64,000 nt of DNA. Source: Galaxea fascicularis. Lineage: Eukaryota > Cnidaria > Anthozoa > Scleractinia > Euphylliidae. A program made the translations under genes and the position numbers. Where the stretch lies: positions 17,120,147-17,184,146 of the forward strand of contig OX419343.1 of assembly GCA_948470475.1 (NCBI GenBank), given 5' to 3'. This document shows positions 25,001 through 37,036 of the stretch, one piece after another (within the stretch, counting starts at the first letter, position 1; each line of letters begins with the position of its first letter). Under the pieces are notes generated by a model that saw only the letters and a list, made by a program, of their open reading frames with translations, was not told the origin of the DNA and did no database searches.

Positions 25001-28000
25001 ACCACTAACTGATGGCTAAGAATCTTATCAGAAGGTCTGAATGGGGGGGGGGGGGGGGGGGGGTCCACATGTCGGTTGTCGGTTAAAATTTTCGATCTTT
25101 GTCGATTGTCGGTCAATTTCAGTTAATAATTAAAAATGCAAGTTAAACATTCACATTTATTATATCAGTGGCGTAGTTTTAAGACTTAAAACACTAGACG
25201 AAATGTCAAACTTGTAATACTGATTCATTATTTGATTGCACTCAAACCTCGTTACTCGGTTTTTTAGCAGCCTGATAGTCTTCCCCACTTTTGTTTGCGA
25301 GTCTAGTATGCCGATAAAATCACCAAAAGTTTTATTCTAGATGTGAATTTGATGTGGATTTGTTTTCCTGTCGATTACAGGGCATCGAAATAAATCAGGA
25401 GAGAAACGCCCACTCTCTGAGCCCTTAGGATGCGTAGTTTTCTTAGCTACGGAAGTATTTCTTTTCCCCAAGACGTCCACAAACACTTACTCTCGTGGCT
25501 TTACTGGGGAACCCGGTTTCAATGGCGTTCGATGGCGACCTCTTCACCTTTTCGGAAAAAAACGATGACTTTAATTTATGGCCCGACTGCATGAACAAAC
25601 AACACGCAGTAAAAATATAACAACAGGGCGTCTCGTAGGCTCGTAGCCGCTGTTCTAGAAATGAGCCCCCCCCCCCCCCCCCCCAATGCTCCCCGAAAAG
25701 GAGGATCCCGGGGCTTTAACTGAAGTAATTTGAAGAAAGGAAATTCTGTAATTGACTAAATTTGGAATTAATGTTGTTACGTCTGGTGAAATAGAGCCCA
25801 CCAAAGGATCTGGACATTCCTGAGCTAGAAATAAATTCAAAATGCTGTTCTTTCTGAACACAAACATCTCTATAACGTCGGTCTGTGTCGACTATTAGAA
25901 TTTGTTTGTCGCTAGTCGGTAACTTTTTCCTCGTTTTGTCGGTAGTCAGTAATATTTTTCGCCTTTTGTTACTAGTGGGTTAACCCCATTCAGACCTTCT
26001 TATCAATTGTTTTCTGAAGAGTAATCATTTACAAACCTTATTGGCTGACTCAAATCTTGGCGTTGGTTTCGTATGTTCTGTGGCAGGGAATGCCAAGTAA
26101 ACTGCATATCCCAGCTGAAGCCGCCAATAACCTCAGCAGGTGTCTGAGAATAGGAAAAGTCTGAAGAGCTTATAATATCTATCACCGGTACAGCTACAGT
26201 GGTATGGTCCTGGCGGATCCTGTCCAGCAGGGGCTCTAACCAGCCGACATTCGCTTCACAGTGAGCGTCAAGGAACGTTAACACATGGGCCTTAGCTGCT
26301 TCGGCTCCCAACAGACGAGCTCGTATGAGCCCCTCTCTCTTTGTTGTCCTAAGAATGCGAACCTTGCCTAACTTTGCTACGTAAACCTCTAGTGGCTTTT
26401 TCAAATGATCTGAGAAAGAATAACGAAATCAGAATTTATGGTTAAACGATAATATCTTTACGAATTTCCTGCGTGTACGACCCATTAGTAGTAAAGCCAG
26501 CACAAGTCTAACTTAATTTTAAGCAAACTTCACTAATCAGTTAAAAAAAAGGTCGAGACAAAAGCGTTCCCCCATGATCAGGTCCCAGTTAGCTTGATAG
26601 TTCAAATAGGGGATTCGCGAACATTCCAAGTTGCGAGAAAGCCAGATGATTATGACCATATCTCTGTAAGTGGGATTGAGATAGAGGTAATGATTAAGAT
26701 AAGGATTTTTTATCCTAATTTAGACTGCACCAAGAGAGGCATCTTCTCTTGACTGCACTTACCACCATCATTGCACGTGTCCTAATCTTTCTGTTATTTC
26801 ATATGCGATTCTCAATTTAAACCTGAATTCATTTTCAAGCTCTCCTTGCCAAACTGATAAACCCAGATTCCACGAGGGTCTTTTTCCCACTGATTGGATA
26901 TCTACACGACTTATCACAATATACGCAAAGTATAATTCACTTGTAACAGGACAATAATCTTCATGGATGCTTACCGAATGTACTGAAGTCATCAATGAGT
27001 ATAATCTCCTTCAAGAGGTGTGGTGGAGAGCGAAGTAATACAGTGTGAACGGTGCGCAACAACGTGGACCACGCCTCGTTATGAAAACAGATAATCACAC
27101 TGGTAGTAGGCAGATCAGACACTGGATACGACTTACCGTCACACCTGAGGGGTAAATACAATATTGAAAAAAGTGTCGACTAAAGATACTCTTCAACAAA
27201 TTATGAAATTTAAAGCCAGTTCAAAAGCAAGTGGTTTTGGACGAGTTGCAGCAGCAAGTTAGGTACCCCTCAGAATTTGCATTCAACTTTTAACCTGACA
27301 AATTATTCGTCTGACAGATAGGTCAAATCGATAGCGACAGCCACTTAGTATCGGCGAGCTTATATTCGCTGGCCCTTCCCTCTGTCACGCAACGCTACGC
27401 AGCGTTGCGTGTCAAAGAGAGGGGCCAGAACTGAACTAATGAACCGAAAGCAATTCACCTTTACACAACGGAGAAGTTGAGTGTTACCAACCCCTTTCCA
27501 AGTGCAGAAGTCTAGATAGCGACATGTAAGTTATGACCACGGGTCGAACAAGGGACACAAACTTGAGCATGCAGATTACACCAAGTAAGAAAAGTGAAAA
27601 CACGTACGAGTAATGGACGTCATAGGCTTACCATTCTCTGTATATGAGGTGGACTGTGCATTTGAATGGTTTTTAATTTTTTTTAAGGCTTTTTAAACTG
27701 ATTAAAAATAAATGAACCTGATATCGAACTTAATTGTTGTGTACTCATTTCGCTCATTTGACGATTATTAAATGACCTACTACGTCAGGTGGCTAGTGGC
27801 GCCGCTAGATTTTTTTCAATATCAAATTTTAGGCACTACTTCCCTGCTAGCGGTCAGGTGTCTCACGGCGAGGAATAAACGAGACCTCTGCTAACAGGGA
27901 AAAGTACTGCACGCGTAGCGAAATAAAACGTGATAGAATACGCGATCTATATATCAAGAAGTTGCCAATGTGGATGTGACAGTATCGAGAAAAAAATTGC

Positions 28001-29207
28001 TTTCACTGAGTTTTGTAATCGTTTAACTCTAGCAATACAAGAAATAACCACAGTTTTTCTCAAACAATATCAACTCAAAGTAATATCTACGTATTTTGAA
28101 ACGAACCAAATTTGTGCCTCAAACATGTGGGTGAGAATAACCAATATATAGCGATATTGGGCCTTTTCCTGTCGATATTAAACTGGAAAGTGGATAAATT
28201 TTCAATTTAAACCCGTGGATAAAAACCTTAAGAGTGACGATCTAAATACGGTGTTTTTCGTGGTGCCCTAACGACAACTGCAGGTGGTATGATAACTTTT
28301 CGAGTTATAGTGAGGTGAAATCGTAAAAGTCTGTTAAGAACAGTTGAACCAAATGAAAGCCCAGAAATTCCTTTATACTAGGTGGCTTTTATCAAGTGCT
28401 AGCCGCTTTGAATTGAAAGCTGAGGAGTGGTGATAGCACTTACTGCCAATAGTTGGAACTTCCCTTTGGTACGCAACGCCGGTTCAAGTATATTATCTTC
28501 ACTTACCCAGGACTTCTGGTATCCGGAATAAAACGCACGAGTGAAATCTTCTGACTCACATACTCATTAAAGGCGTATTTATTGTAACCTTCCTTTTCGT
28601 TCTTTTTTTCACCCTGTGGAACAACTACTGCTTTTCCGTGCTCTCCAGGACCATTCGGGTCTCGGGATTTAATGTCGAGTAAATTCGGAACGTGCTCAAC
28701 ATCATTCGCGCCCTCTAATCCTCTCCTCGGGTTTTCAGTCTGAATGGTCTTTACTGCTGAATTTTGCTTTTTCTTGAGAACTTTCGGTTTTTTCTTAGCC
28801 TTTTCCACGCTTGGTGATTTAAACAGTTGAAGTTTATTCAAAGAATCATTTTCAATTTCGCCAATGAAGTCATTTTTAACAACTTGCTTGTCCGGGTCTT
28901 TTTCTTTGTGTTGTACAACCTCCTTGTTTATGGTATCAAGTTCCTCTTCAAAGTCTTCGACCTCGGAAATTCCACGTGGCAATAACTTATGCACCTTATT
29001 TCCGTCCTCCAGTTGCTGCTCAAATCCAGGTGGAAACTTTTCATTTTCCTCTCGTAATCTACGAGCTAGTTTCACTTCATGTGCAGCGAAATTCCCTTGA
29101 TATGATATGAGTATCACAGTGTTAAATGCAAACCAAAATAAAGACGTCAGTAAAGCGACAACAATCACTTGCCGAGGCTTGTGAATTTGAGGACAAGCGA
29201 AGGCCAT
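22012..29207 (-). CDS. GALNT: Polypeptide N-acetylgalactosaminyltransferase (GALNT gene A), 8 exons, 675 aa
   Basis: The enzyme transfers GalNAc from UDP-GalNAc to Ser/Thr in the Golgi, the first step of mucin-type O-glycosylation (family knowledge). Exons on the minus strand: 29207-28507, 27144-26975, 26409-26037, 24523-24406, 24129-23809, 23256-23158, 22721-22593, 22128-22012. Phases agree and the sum is 2028 nt. A short cytosolic tail precedes a membrane anchor (about residues 13-34) and a long lysine-rich stem. The GT-A domain follows with [18 protein letters not shown], the metal-binding LDAHCE (DAH at 338-340) and [12 protein letters not shown] (WGGEN 444-448). A ricin-type lectin domain runs from about 562 to 675, with CLD-type repeats and a final GKCIELQTG...QEWIF repeat. 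All catalytic motifs look intact. Which vertebrate GALNT it matches best cannot be told here. Confidence 0.92.
22277..22375. repeat. Small inverted repeat
   Basis: ATACAAAAAACAGGTCAC and GTGACCTGTGTTTTGTAC are near-inverse arms around a GGTTAGG-rich centre. It is a probable MITE in the last intron of GALNT A. Confidence 0.45.
25031..25998. mobile_element. Inverted-repeat element in a GALNT A intron, 7-8 bp target duplication
   Basis: The left end GAAGGTCTGAATGGGG runs into a G run, and the right end CCCCATTCAGACCTT is its inverse. TCTTATCA occurs on both outer sides (25023-25030 and 25998-26005); the last T is shared, so the duplication is 7-8 bp. Both flanks carry repeated GTCGGT motifs inside the ends. 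A second C run with a short foldback is at 25667-25715. No coding sequence is recognised. An 8-bp duplication would fit a hAT-type origin; that is inference. Confidence 0.6.
27369..27427. repeat. Hairpin in GALNT A intron 1
   Basis: GGCCCTTCCCTCT...CACGCAACGCT and AGCGTTGCGTG...AGAGAGGGGCC are inverse arms closing on a 3-base loop. It could be a small foldback element; function is unknown. Confidence 0.5.
27841..27902. repeat. Short inverted-repeat element (CCCTGCTAGC ends)
   Basis: TTCCCTGCTAGCGG...GTCTC pairs with GAGACCTCTGCTAACAGGGAA. A related end (TTCCCTGCTAGCAGAGGTC) occurs at about 2187, so it is a dispersed family. Confidence 0.5.
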
Positions 29208-30382
29208 TACGAAATTTCAACGATTAAAAACAAAGCAATTTCAGTGTGTTCCTCCGTTGACTATTTCCGAGGTAATTTCTTTGTTTTCTTGTTTCGACGT
29301 TCACACACACACAGCTTGAGTAACGATTAATTTTAAGAGGGCTCTCTTTAAGCCCGCTTCATTTCTCACGACGAGGTCATCTACGAGGCTTCCTCTCGCT
29401 TATTTACCCCATTGTTGATGGAAAGAAATAACTTCCAAGGCTAACAGAAACCCTTCGCAACGACAGCACCAGTGTTTTCCCAGACGCCATCCTGTATTGA
29501 CCCTCTCCTGTTTCGGGTTGCGCGGAACACGCGAGTACAAAGGCAAGTATTGTATTAAAGAACCATTAACAAGCTTTTCACAGTTTATCTCTTCTCAGGT
29601 TTATGTCAGCAAGACACGACGCCTTTTGTTCCGGTGTCCAATTCACAAAACAAAGATAAACACTTCTGGCGAATTATTCCGAATTTGCATGAATTATGCA
29701 CAATATTGCAAATCGTTTAAAATTTTGTTCAGAAGGTGATATGTGCTTTGTTTTTATTCGCATAACTAACCTCCAAATCTGAAAACGTTTCCCTTCTGAA
29801 AAATATTCTCGTTGCCTGAAATTTGATTCCTCGCCTTTGGCTCGTCTTACTCTCTCGAGTCGATGCATAAATGGCTATCTTTTTTATAAGGCACCAGTGT
29901 TCCTCATGCGTGTTATCTATTGCCGGTGTAGTCGCAATATCATCGGTTACCGGGCACTGAGTCGTTTTACAGTTCCATCTTGAATCAAACACTCCATTAT
30001 CTCAGATTGTAAACAAGACTGGAGGAGATACAGAAATAAAAAGAAGACATTTTGTAGGGGGCCAGTAGGCACAAAAATGTTTTATTAAAAACAAGTATTC
30101 TGATATTACTACTTTTATCTCGATTTATGCGACTGAAAAAAGAAAAGAAACAAAAATGAAATTACAGCCTAAATTTTATTCTATCGCTTGGATTTCAAAT
30201 TTGGTGATTTTTCGTCACGCTGAAGGAGAGACCCGTTCTTCAGGAAGTTGGAAAGCACTTCACAAGAAACGGCCGCCCTAGTAAATAGCCTCTAAATTAG
30301 CTACAGCTGCACATCTGGTATAAAAATAGAGGAAAAGTGGATTTCCTCTACCGCGTCAATTTCACGTGCGTATGGAAATGAG

Positions 30383-30760
30383 ATGAGATTAGATGAGGGC
30401 CAAACTGAGCAAAACAGGGCTCGAGTCATACGCCCCTTCTCAGCGAAATTTACGTCTGTGCGCTCACAAAAGAAACGCGATAGTGGGATGGAAATCCCCT
30501 TAACATGCTCTTTTTCATCGAAAAAAGAAAAAGGAGAATTTTATCTTGAGCTGTTACAGGTGGCTTGGTTTCACTTGCGATCGCAGGAGCCAAAGATCGC
30601 CTTATCGATTAAAAAGGATCAGCAGTCGGTGGTCGCAGTTATTTGGAACGCAGACCTTTCACTGATTTCTGTAGACTCATTTCAGAAAGAACGCAAGCAT
30701 CAAATGGAAGTTTTGGGATCGCTTACGCTAATTCCTGAAAATTACCACACAAGTCAGTAA
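30383..30760 (+). other. Unrecognised 125-codon open frame
   Basis: An ATG-to-stop frame of 125 codons with mixed composition and no motif I recognise. It has no visible introns, signal peptide or membrane segment, and sits in an otherwise empty intergenic region ahead of a microsatellite. It may be chance or a repeat fragment. Confidence 0.2.
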
Positions 30761-30820
30761 CACTCGCCTTCAGGGTGATAAATTTGTAACTTAAAAACCC
30801 TTGCAGGGAGTTGCAATAAA

Positions 30821-30852
30821 GTATGTATGTATGTATGTATGTATGTATGTAT
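30821..30852. repeat. (GTAT)8 microsatellite
   Basis: Eight perfect tandem GTAT units. Confidence 0.95.
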
Positions 30853-31119
30853 AAATAATTTGAAAAGACAAACTTGGCCTATTTGAATTAATTCATTAAT
30901 AATTTTTCGATAGAACTCGATTAATAATTAAATAATGACACAGCAAAAACACAACCCACTGCCGATTAGAAATTCCTCAGTAGAGAATTTTCATCTGAAT
31001 AAATTACAAATTTTCACTTAGAAAAAAAAAAGTGGATGTTCAACGCAAACCTTGGTGATGATTTTCACCGAGGCACAAAGACAAATACGTTCTGGAAAAC
31101 TGCGTAATGACTTGAGCTC

Positions 31120-31338
31120 TTAAGCGAATTATACACGGTTCAACATCGTTCAACTTTTGTTGATCAACAAATGCTGAACATTGTTGCGGCAACTTGTTGA
31201 ACGGAATAGAGCCAAGCTCTATGTTCGTTCAACAACTTTCAACATGATGAAAGGCATATTTCAACGTTCAACATTTGTTGAACAGCAGCTGCAACATTTG
31301 TTGCTCAACAAATGTTGAACCGTGTATCATTCGCTTAA
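31120..31338. mobile_element. Foldback element with TTAAGCGAAT ends
   Basis: The ends TTAAGCGAATTATACACGGT and ACCGTGTATCATTCGCTTAA are inverse copies with few mismatches. The interior is made of many direct and inverted TTCAACA/TGTTGAA words. It is a non-coding MITE. A terminal TTAA could be the target duplication or part of the end. Confidence 0.65.
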
Positions 31339-32796
31339 CAACCTAGCGGTGAGTGATCGGGCCTGTAAGCATCTAGTCTTGTTTGAATCGGCATCGAGCG
31401 GTGAAGCTGGGATACAAATCCGCTGTACCCCGCCAACCCCCTTCCCACCCACGCTCGGTTCGCTCACTTCACGTTTAGGATTTTGCGCACCGGCGCTCGC
31501 ACGTCTATCCAGAAAGGGATTCCTAGTAGTCTTTGGAGTTGCCGGTGAACTAAGCGACCGGAGTCTAACAAGACCGCAGGAGGGTTGTGTCGAGAGGGGA
31601 CGCTCACCGCAAGTCAAGTTGATGTGGATAAAATCAACCGTGGACCAGTAATTTTCATACTCATATCTGGGTAAATTTCAACTGTACGGACAAGCGAAAA
31701 ACTTGAAGGTGAACTCCAGTCCATACTGCACAGTCTCAGCACCCATTGTTTTTGCATATATCATCATATCATGCAATGCGAATCGATGTGATTCGTTACA
31801 AACCGCTTACCTTATCTTTGATACATTTTAAATTATTTTCCTAGCAGTTTCTTTAATCTTTTTAACTACGAATGTTGTTTTCTCTAGTGATATCACAAAG
31901 AACGAGGAATCATAAAAAAGCTTCGCATCGATAATGGCAGTTGACATGAAACTTTATATTTACTTCAAGTGATTGTGAAACATTACATTTTATGGCGTCT
32001 TACATGAATCAAACCAAAAAATGTGAACAGACTCTTGAGAGTGCGCCTTACGAACTGGACATCTCCTTTAACGCAGTTCCCTTTAGTGAATTTGAACATT
32101 CGAAACAGGATCGCCAACGAAATCACCGATTACGTGGAAGTGACAAGCGTGCGAAGAGAGCGGTTCAAAACGGAGCGAAGTGAACCTCCTCCTTAAACTG
32201 TCGACGCATACCATCCATATAAGCTTAATTTGAACTGAACATTATGAGGGTGAAGACCAAAGCCAAACCAAGGACCCGGTCTCTATTGCGCTTTCGAGAT
32301 GACGAGTGGCCGGGTCATTAGATGACACTGACGAAGCACAAGAAACAAGGTTGACGAAAAGCGACCGCCATTTTTGACGAGGAGCTGTTTTGTTTTGTTC
32401 TTGCCGTTTGTTTTTTGTGTGTTTCTTTGGTTGCTTGTTTTTTTCGCCAGCGAAGTCTACATTGAGCCAAAAGACTCGAATCGGTTGCATTCATTCAAAC
32501 ATTGCGGTGACTCTTGAGTAATTCAGAGGGATTTTTAAGTCAGTCAAGACAGTTATGGATCAGCGATGACTGTTATCCTGTTGCAGTTCCCTGTTCAACA
32601 AAATCATCACCAACAGCTGTAATATGATAGGAGAAGCCAGCAGGTGATCTCTTGCTTTACCAACATTGCCCTTGTCGCACACTAACGAGCCCGCGCAGAC
32701 CAGCTGCTTGGCCCGCGAAAGCAAATGCGCAGCACGCGAGACCAGCTACTTGCCGCAAAGGCTCGGACGCATGGCGCTCGAGATCTCCAGCAGCGT

Positions 32797-33692
32797 TTAG
32801 TCCATGTCATCTGTCTTGGAGAATTCCCAGAACTGTGCAGCCCGGCCATCACACGCGCGCACCCGAGCATGTTCCGAGCTTGTTGAGCCCCGGTCAATAC
32901 AAACATCACGACGAGGGTGGTAGAGCTTGTTGTCCTAAGAAAAAAAAATGCGAGTTCATACAAAGCAGGACGACAAAGAAAAAGGAGTTTTCAGTTAAGA
33001 ATGGAAAGTATTCTTGGTCGTAAGGCAAATCGATCTTGTTGATTAAAAAATATAAAGGTTATTGCCATCTTGTTACGGTGCTGGAGACTTTCTGTCCCAA
33101 ACTGTAACAAGAAAGCCGACGACAGCCGAATAATCGACCGCAAGCTAGAATGGCCACCCTTGAGGTGTTACCTTCGGGAAAATAGTTTGTTTTGAATCTG
33201 AGTAAGATTTATTTTTATTCCTGCCTTGTATTGCCACCTCTGATTCTGCATTAGTCCATCACAGTCTCTCAGGTACAAGTCATAGCCATTATAATCCAAA
33301 CAATTATCTTCTGATTTCAGTTCTCCTTTACTTGTCAACACAAAATACTGAAAGAGAAAACAAGAAGTCAGCTTAACAAAGACAGACAAGGACCTCTCTT
33401 AATTGGAGATTATTAGTAAAGATAGTTGTGTGTAAATGTTAAGAACTGCTTATCTACCTGGTTGCCTCCCTGACCGTGGCATTGATAGAGTCCCAGTGGA
33501 GCGTCATCTTTCTTCCCCAGCGTGTCCAAACAAAAACCACTTGAGGGATTACGAACCTAAAAACACCAAACAAGAAAAGTACTCAATATTTACTAAATAA
33601 CATCCCAGAAGAGGGAGAATTCTTGATTATATGTCACACTTCCTAAACGTTGTTGTCAATGCTGTTGTGGACGACGATGACGACGACGACGA

Positions 33693-33782
<90 letters not shown>

Positions 33783-36182
33783 TGATGGTGTCCCTGTTAT
33801 TGCTAAGCACTGTTCAGTCTTCTGGATTTTCAGGTTTTGGCTTGGATTAGATGCGGTGAAAAAGACTTTAAAAAATAAGGTACGGCAGGAAATCCTAGAC
33901 TGTGCTGCGCTCGGTAGGCCATGCCCAAGAGAAAAATATATTTTCGTTCGTCCGAGCTAAGACTGGGTGGCTGGGTGGTCCGTCAACGGACATTTTTCTT
34001 GATTTATATGGTATGATTGAGGCCACTTACCATGGACTTTTAAAATACATTGCACTCAATCATCGCATGGTGCAAACTCACCATTTAGATGTTGTGTAGG
34101 GTAAGGACGTCTCATATCGCTCTCCACGGAGCCATAAAGGTTTCTGGTGGGCCTGTATTTCTGTTATTGACCCAACTCATACTAATACTGACAGTGATCT
34201 AACGGGGATTATCTTAATAGCCCAGCAATGAAAGTGAACGCGATGCCTCTCTCTTAGACTACGAGCAGCCCCCCAATTTTTCCATGGGGTACATTTTTGG
34301 AGACTATTCTGCTTATTCCTGTTGCTGTTTTGGAATGATAGAATAGGTAAAATTAGGTTTTCCAAAAAGACGCATATACTGAAAACGAATACTCTTGGCA
34401 GAAGTGACCAGAGAAAAGCGCGCAGAATAGTCTGGGCCGAGCACCTGAACCTGACTTCCGGTGACACTTCACGGAATTGGAGAGCCGCGCACGATTTCCC
34501 GTCGAAAGTTTTTCCCAAACAAACGCCTATTCTGCGTATGCCAAGCAAACCATAATCAGTTCATACCATTCATTTTGCTATCGGGAGTAGGATGAACGGA
34601 ATATTATTCCACTCTTTCCGAAAACAAACTGAGTCCAAAAAACATGATTGCCTTTAAGTCCAAGCATTCCTATTCCGGAATAGAGGCGAACCTCTAATAA
34701 GTGGCTACCTAGTTAACGGTCACCCCCTATTTGCCGACCAGTAATCAAACTTCCGATGACGGTTCTCCTATTGTCTTTTTACCTCTATTGAACAGCCAAC
34801 CCCTATTAGGAAACCCACTATCCACTTCTCCGAGGGTGGCCGCAAGAAAACGCGTCTTGTCGCGGGAGGCAATTTCCTCTCGCGCGCGTGCGTGTTTCCC
34901 TCGGGTTATCCCTGACATACAGAAGGGTCAATGTACTCACAGTCTCTCACAGTCTACTTCTCTCCTTACCTGCCCAGCAGCTACAAAATTTAAATCCGGG
35001 ACATCAAGTTCAGGAATAATGTTGTCCAAATACCACTTGAAACTCTTGCATTGTAACTTTTTTCTAAGAGCCAGCCTTTCACTTATGTCGTCGTGCTTCT
35101 TCTTTTTAAGATCAAAGCGAATGTTGTAAAAATGTTTGGCGTATTGGTCCATCCATACGTCAGCAACTCTCATAAGATTGCGACTGACAACATCCAGATC
35201 ACCGCCTGGACGAGCGGGGAATGAATACGGGAAGCGAGGTCTAAACACGTGTCCAACACGTGAACAGGGCAGCATTTCAATGATGCCACCACACATCCAA
35301 ATCTACAAGAGCAAACAACGCCAGTTCAGTATCCAGTAGAATTCAAGTTATGTTGTACATTTGTCTTTCTAGTAGAAGTAAACAACAATGATAGTGACTC
35401 AAAGGCGTGTGAGTTTTACCTTAGGAGTGCCAAGATTGTCGAAGACGACACAACCATAATCGAAGATTTCCGAAGACGTGCGAAGACGTGCGAAGACGTT
35501 TCAGATAATTCAGAACCCAAGATGTGTATCACTAACCACGACCTCGTCCCCAGCGTCTTTTCGTCATTTTTACATGGACTTTGGTTTTGAGTTAATAACA
35601 TATTTTTTGGAAAGTGTGTCAGTTAAGGCTCATATTTTTCAATAATTGGTCCGTGAGTTGGGGTGAGGTCGAAGTTTTCAACCCACAGGTGTGAGCCTTG
35701 GCAGGTTAACACCACACCATCTGCATTTCAATAAGCACTGTCTAGTGAACGTGAAACCACTGAGTCTACAGCAAACTATGTTCAGCCAACAGCATTTCTT
35801 GCCCTTGTTGAAACTCAAGCTTTTAACAAAAGTCTTGTATTCCAGAAAATAATGGTATGCACATTAAGAATCAAACATATGAGGGTTAAAAAGCCAGCAT
35901 GACAATGGTTCGTATATCCACCTAGAAAGTCCTAAAACAACAACAACAACAACAACAACAATAATAATAATAATAATAACAATAATCATCACGATAACTT
36001 TATTTAAGTCTCAAATCTTTCAAGCCAAGCACAGGAGCTCTACTAATTGGAGAGACTGCAAATCAAATGTTGATTTTTTTGAATTTCAAATTGAGAACAT
36101 AGTAAAAACTGCAAGTGAAGAATGATCGTCGCAGTAAATTTTCCAATTTAAGCAACTGGAAAGAAGAAGCCTGAAAAAATCA

Positions 36183-36216
<34 letters not shown>

Positions 36217-36500
36217 GATACCGGTGCGATGCTCTACCAACTGAGCTATGAAGCCACACATTGGGAGCGAGGTCAATTTATTGAGTTCATATTTTCCCGC
36301 ACAGTAAAGTGATGTGAGGTATATGTATGAAATAATTCATATTTGTACTGCGGTACTGCGGTACTGCAGTACAAATATGAATTATTTCATACATATACCT
36401 CACATCACTTTACTGTGCGGGAAAATATGAACTCAATAAATTGACCTCGCTCCCAATGTGTGGCTTCATAGCTCAGTTGGTAGAGCATCGCACCGGTATC

Positions 36501-36534
<34 letters not shown>

Positions 36535-36751
36535 TGATTTTTTCAGGCTTCTTCTTTCCAGTTGCTTAAATTGGAAAATTTACTGCGACGATCATTCTTC
36601 ACTTGCATCTACAACCGCAGTACAAATATGAATTATTTCATACATATACCTCACATCACTTTACTGTGCGGGAAAATATGAACTCAATAAATTGACCTCG
36701 CTCCCAATGTGTGGCTTCATAGCTCAGTTGGTAGAGCATCGCACCGGTATC

Positions 36752-36785
<34 letters not shown>

Positions 36786-37002
36786 TGATTTTTTCAGGCT
36801 TCTTCTTTCCAGTTGCTTAAATTGGAAAATTTACTGCGACGATCATTCTTCACTTGCATCTACCACCGCAGTACAAATATGAATTATTTCATACATATAC
36901 CTCACATCACTTTACTGTGCGGGAAAATATGAACTCAATAAATTGACCTCGCTCCCAATGTGTGGCTTCATAGCTCAGTTGGTAGAGCATCGCACCGGTA
37001 TC

Positions 37003-37036
<34 letters not shown>

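Larger units (their letters stand above)
29208..32796. other. Intergenic stretch between GALNT A and GALNT B
   Basis: This covers the 5' flank of GALNT A and the 3' flank of GALNT B. It contains the unrecognised frame at 30383-30760, a GTAT microsatellite at 30821-30852 and the foldback element at 31120-31338. I see no exon with support elsewhere in it. Confidence 0.5.

Noticed and set aside
32682..32963. 93-codon minus-strand frame over the last GALNT B exon
   Set aside because: It is a different frame from the lectin repeat that ends at 32797; only the latter has DVCIDRG and QFWEF family motifs.
33631..33960. 109-codon frame rich in aspartate
   Set aside because: It is produced by the GAC microsatellite and lies in a GALNT B intron.
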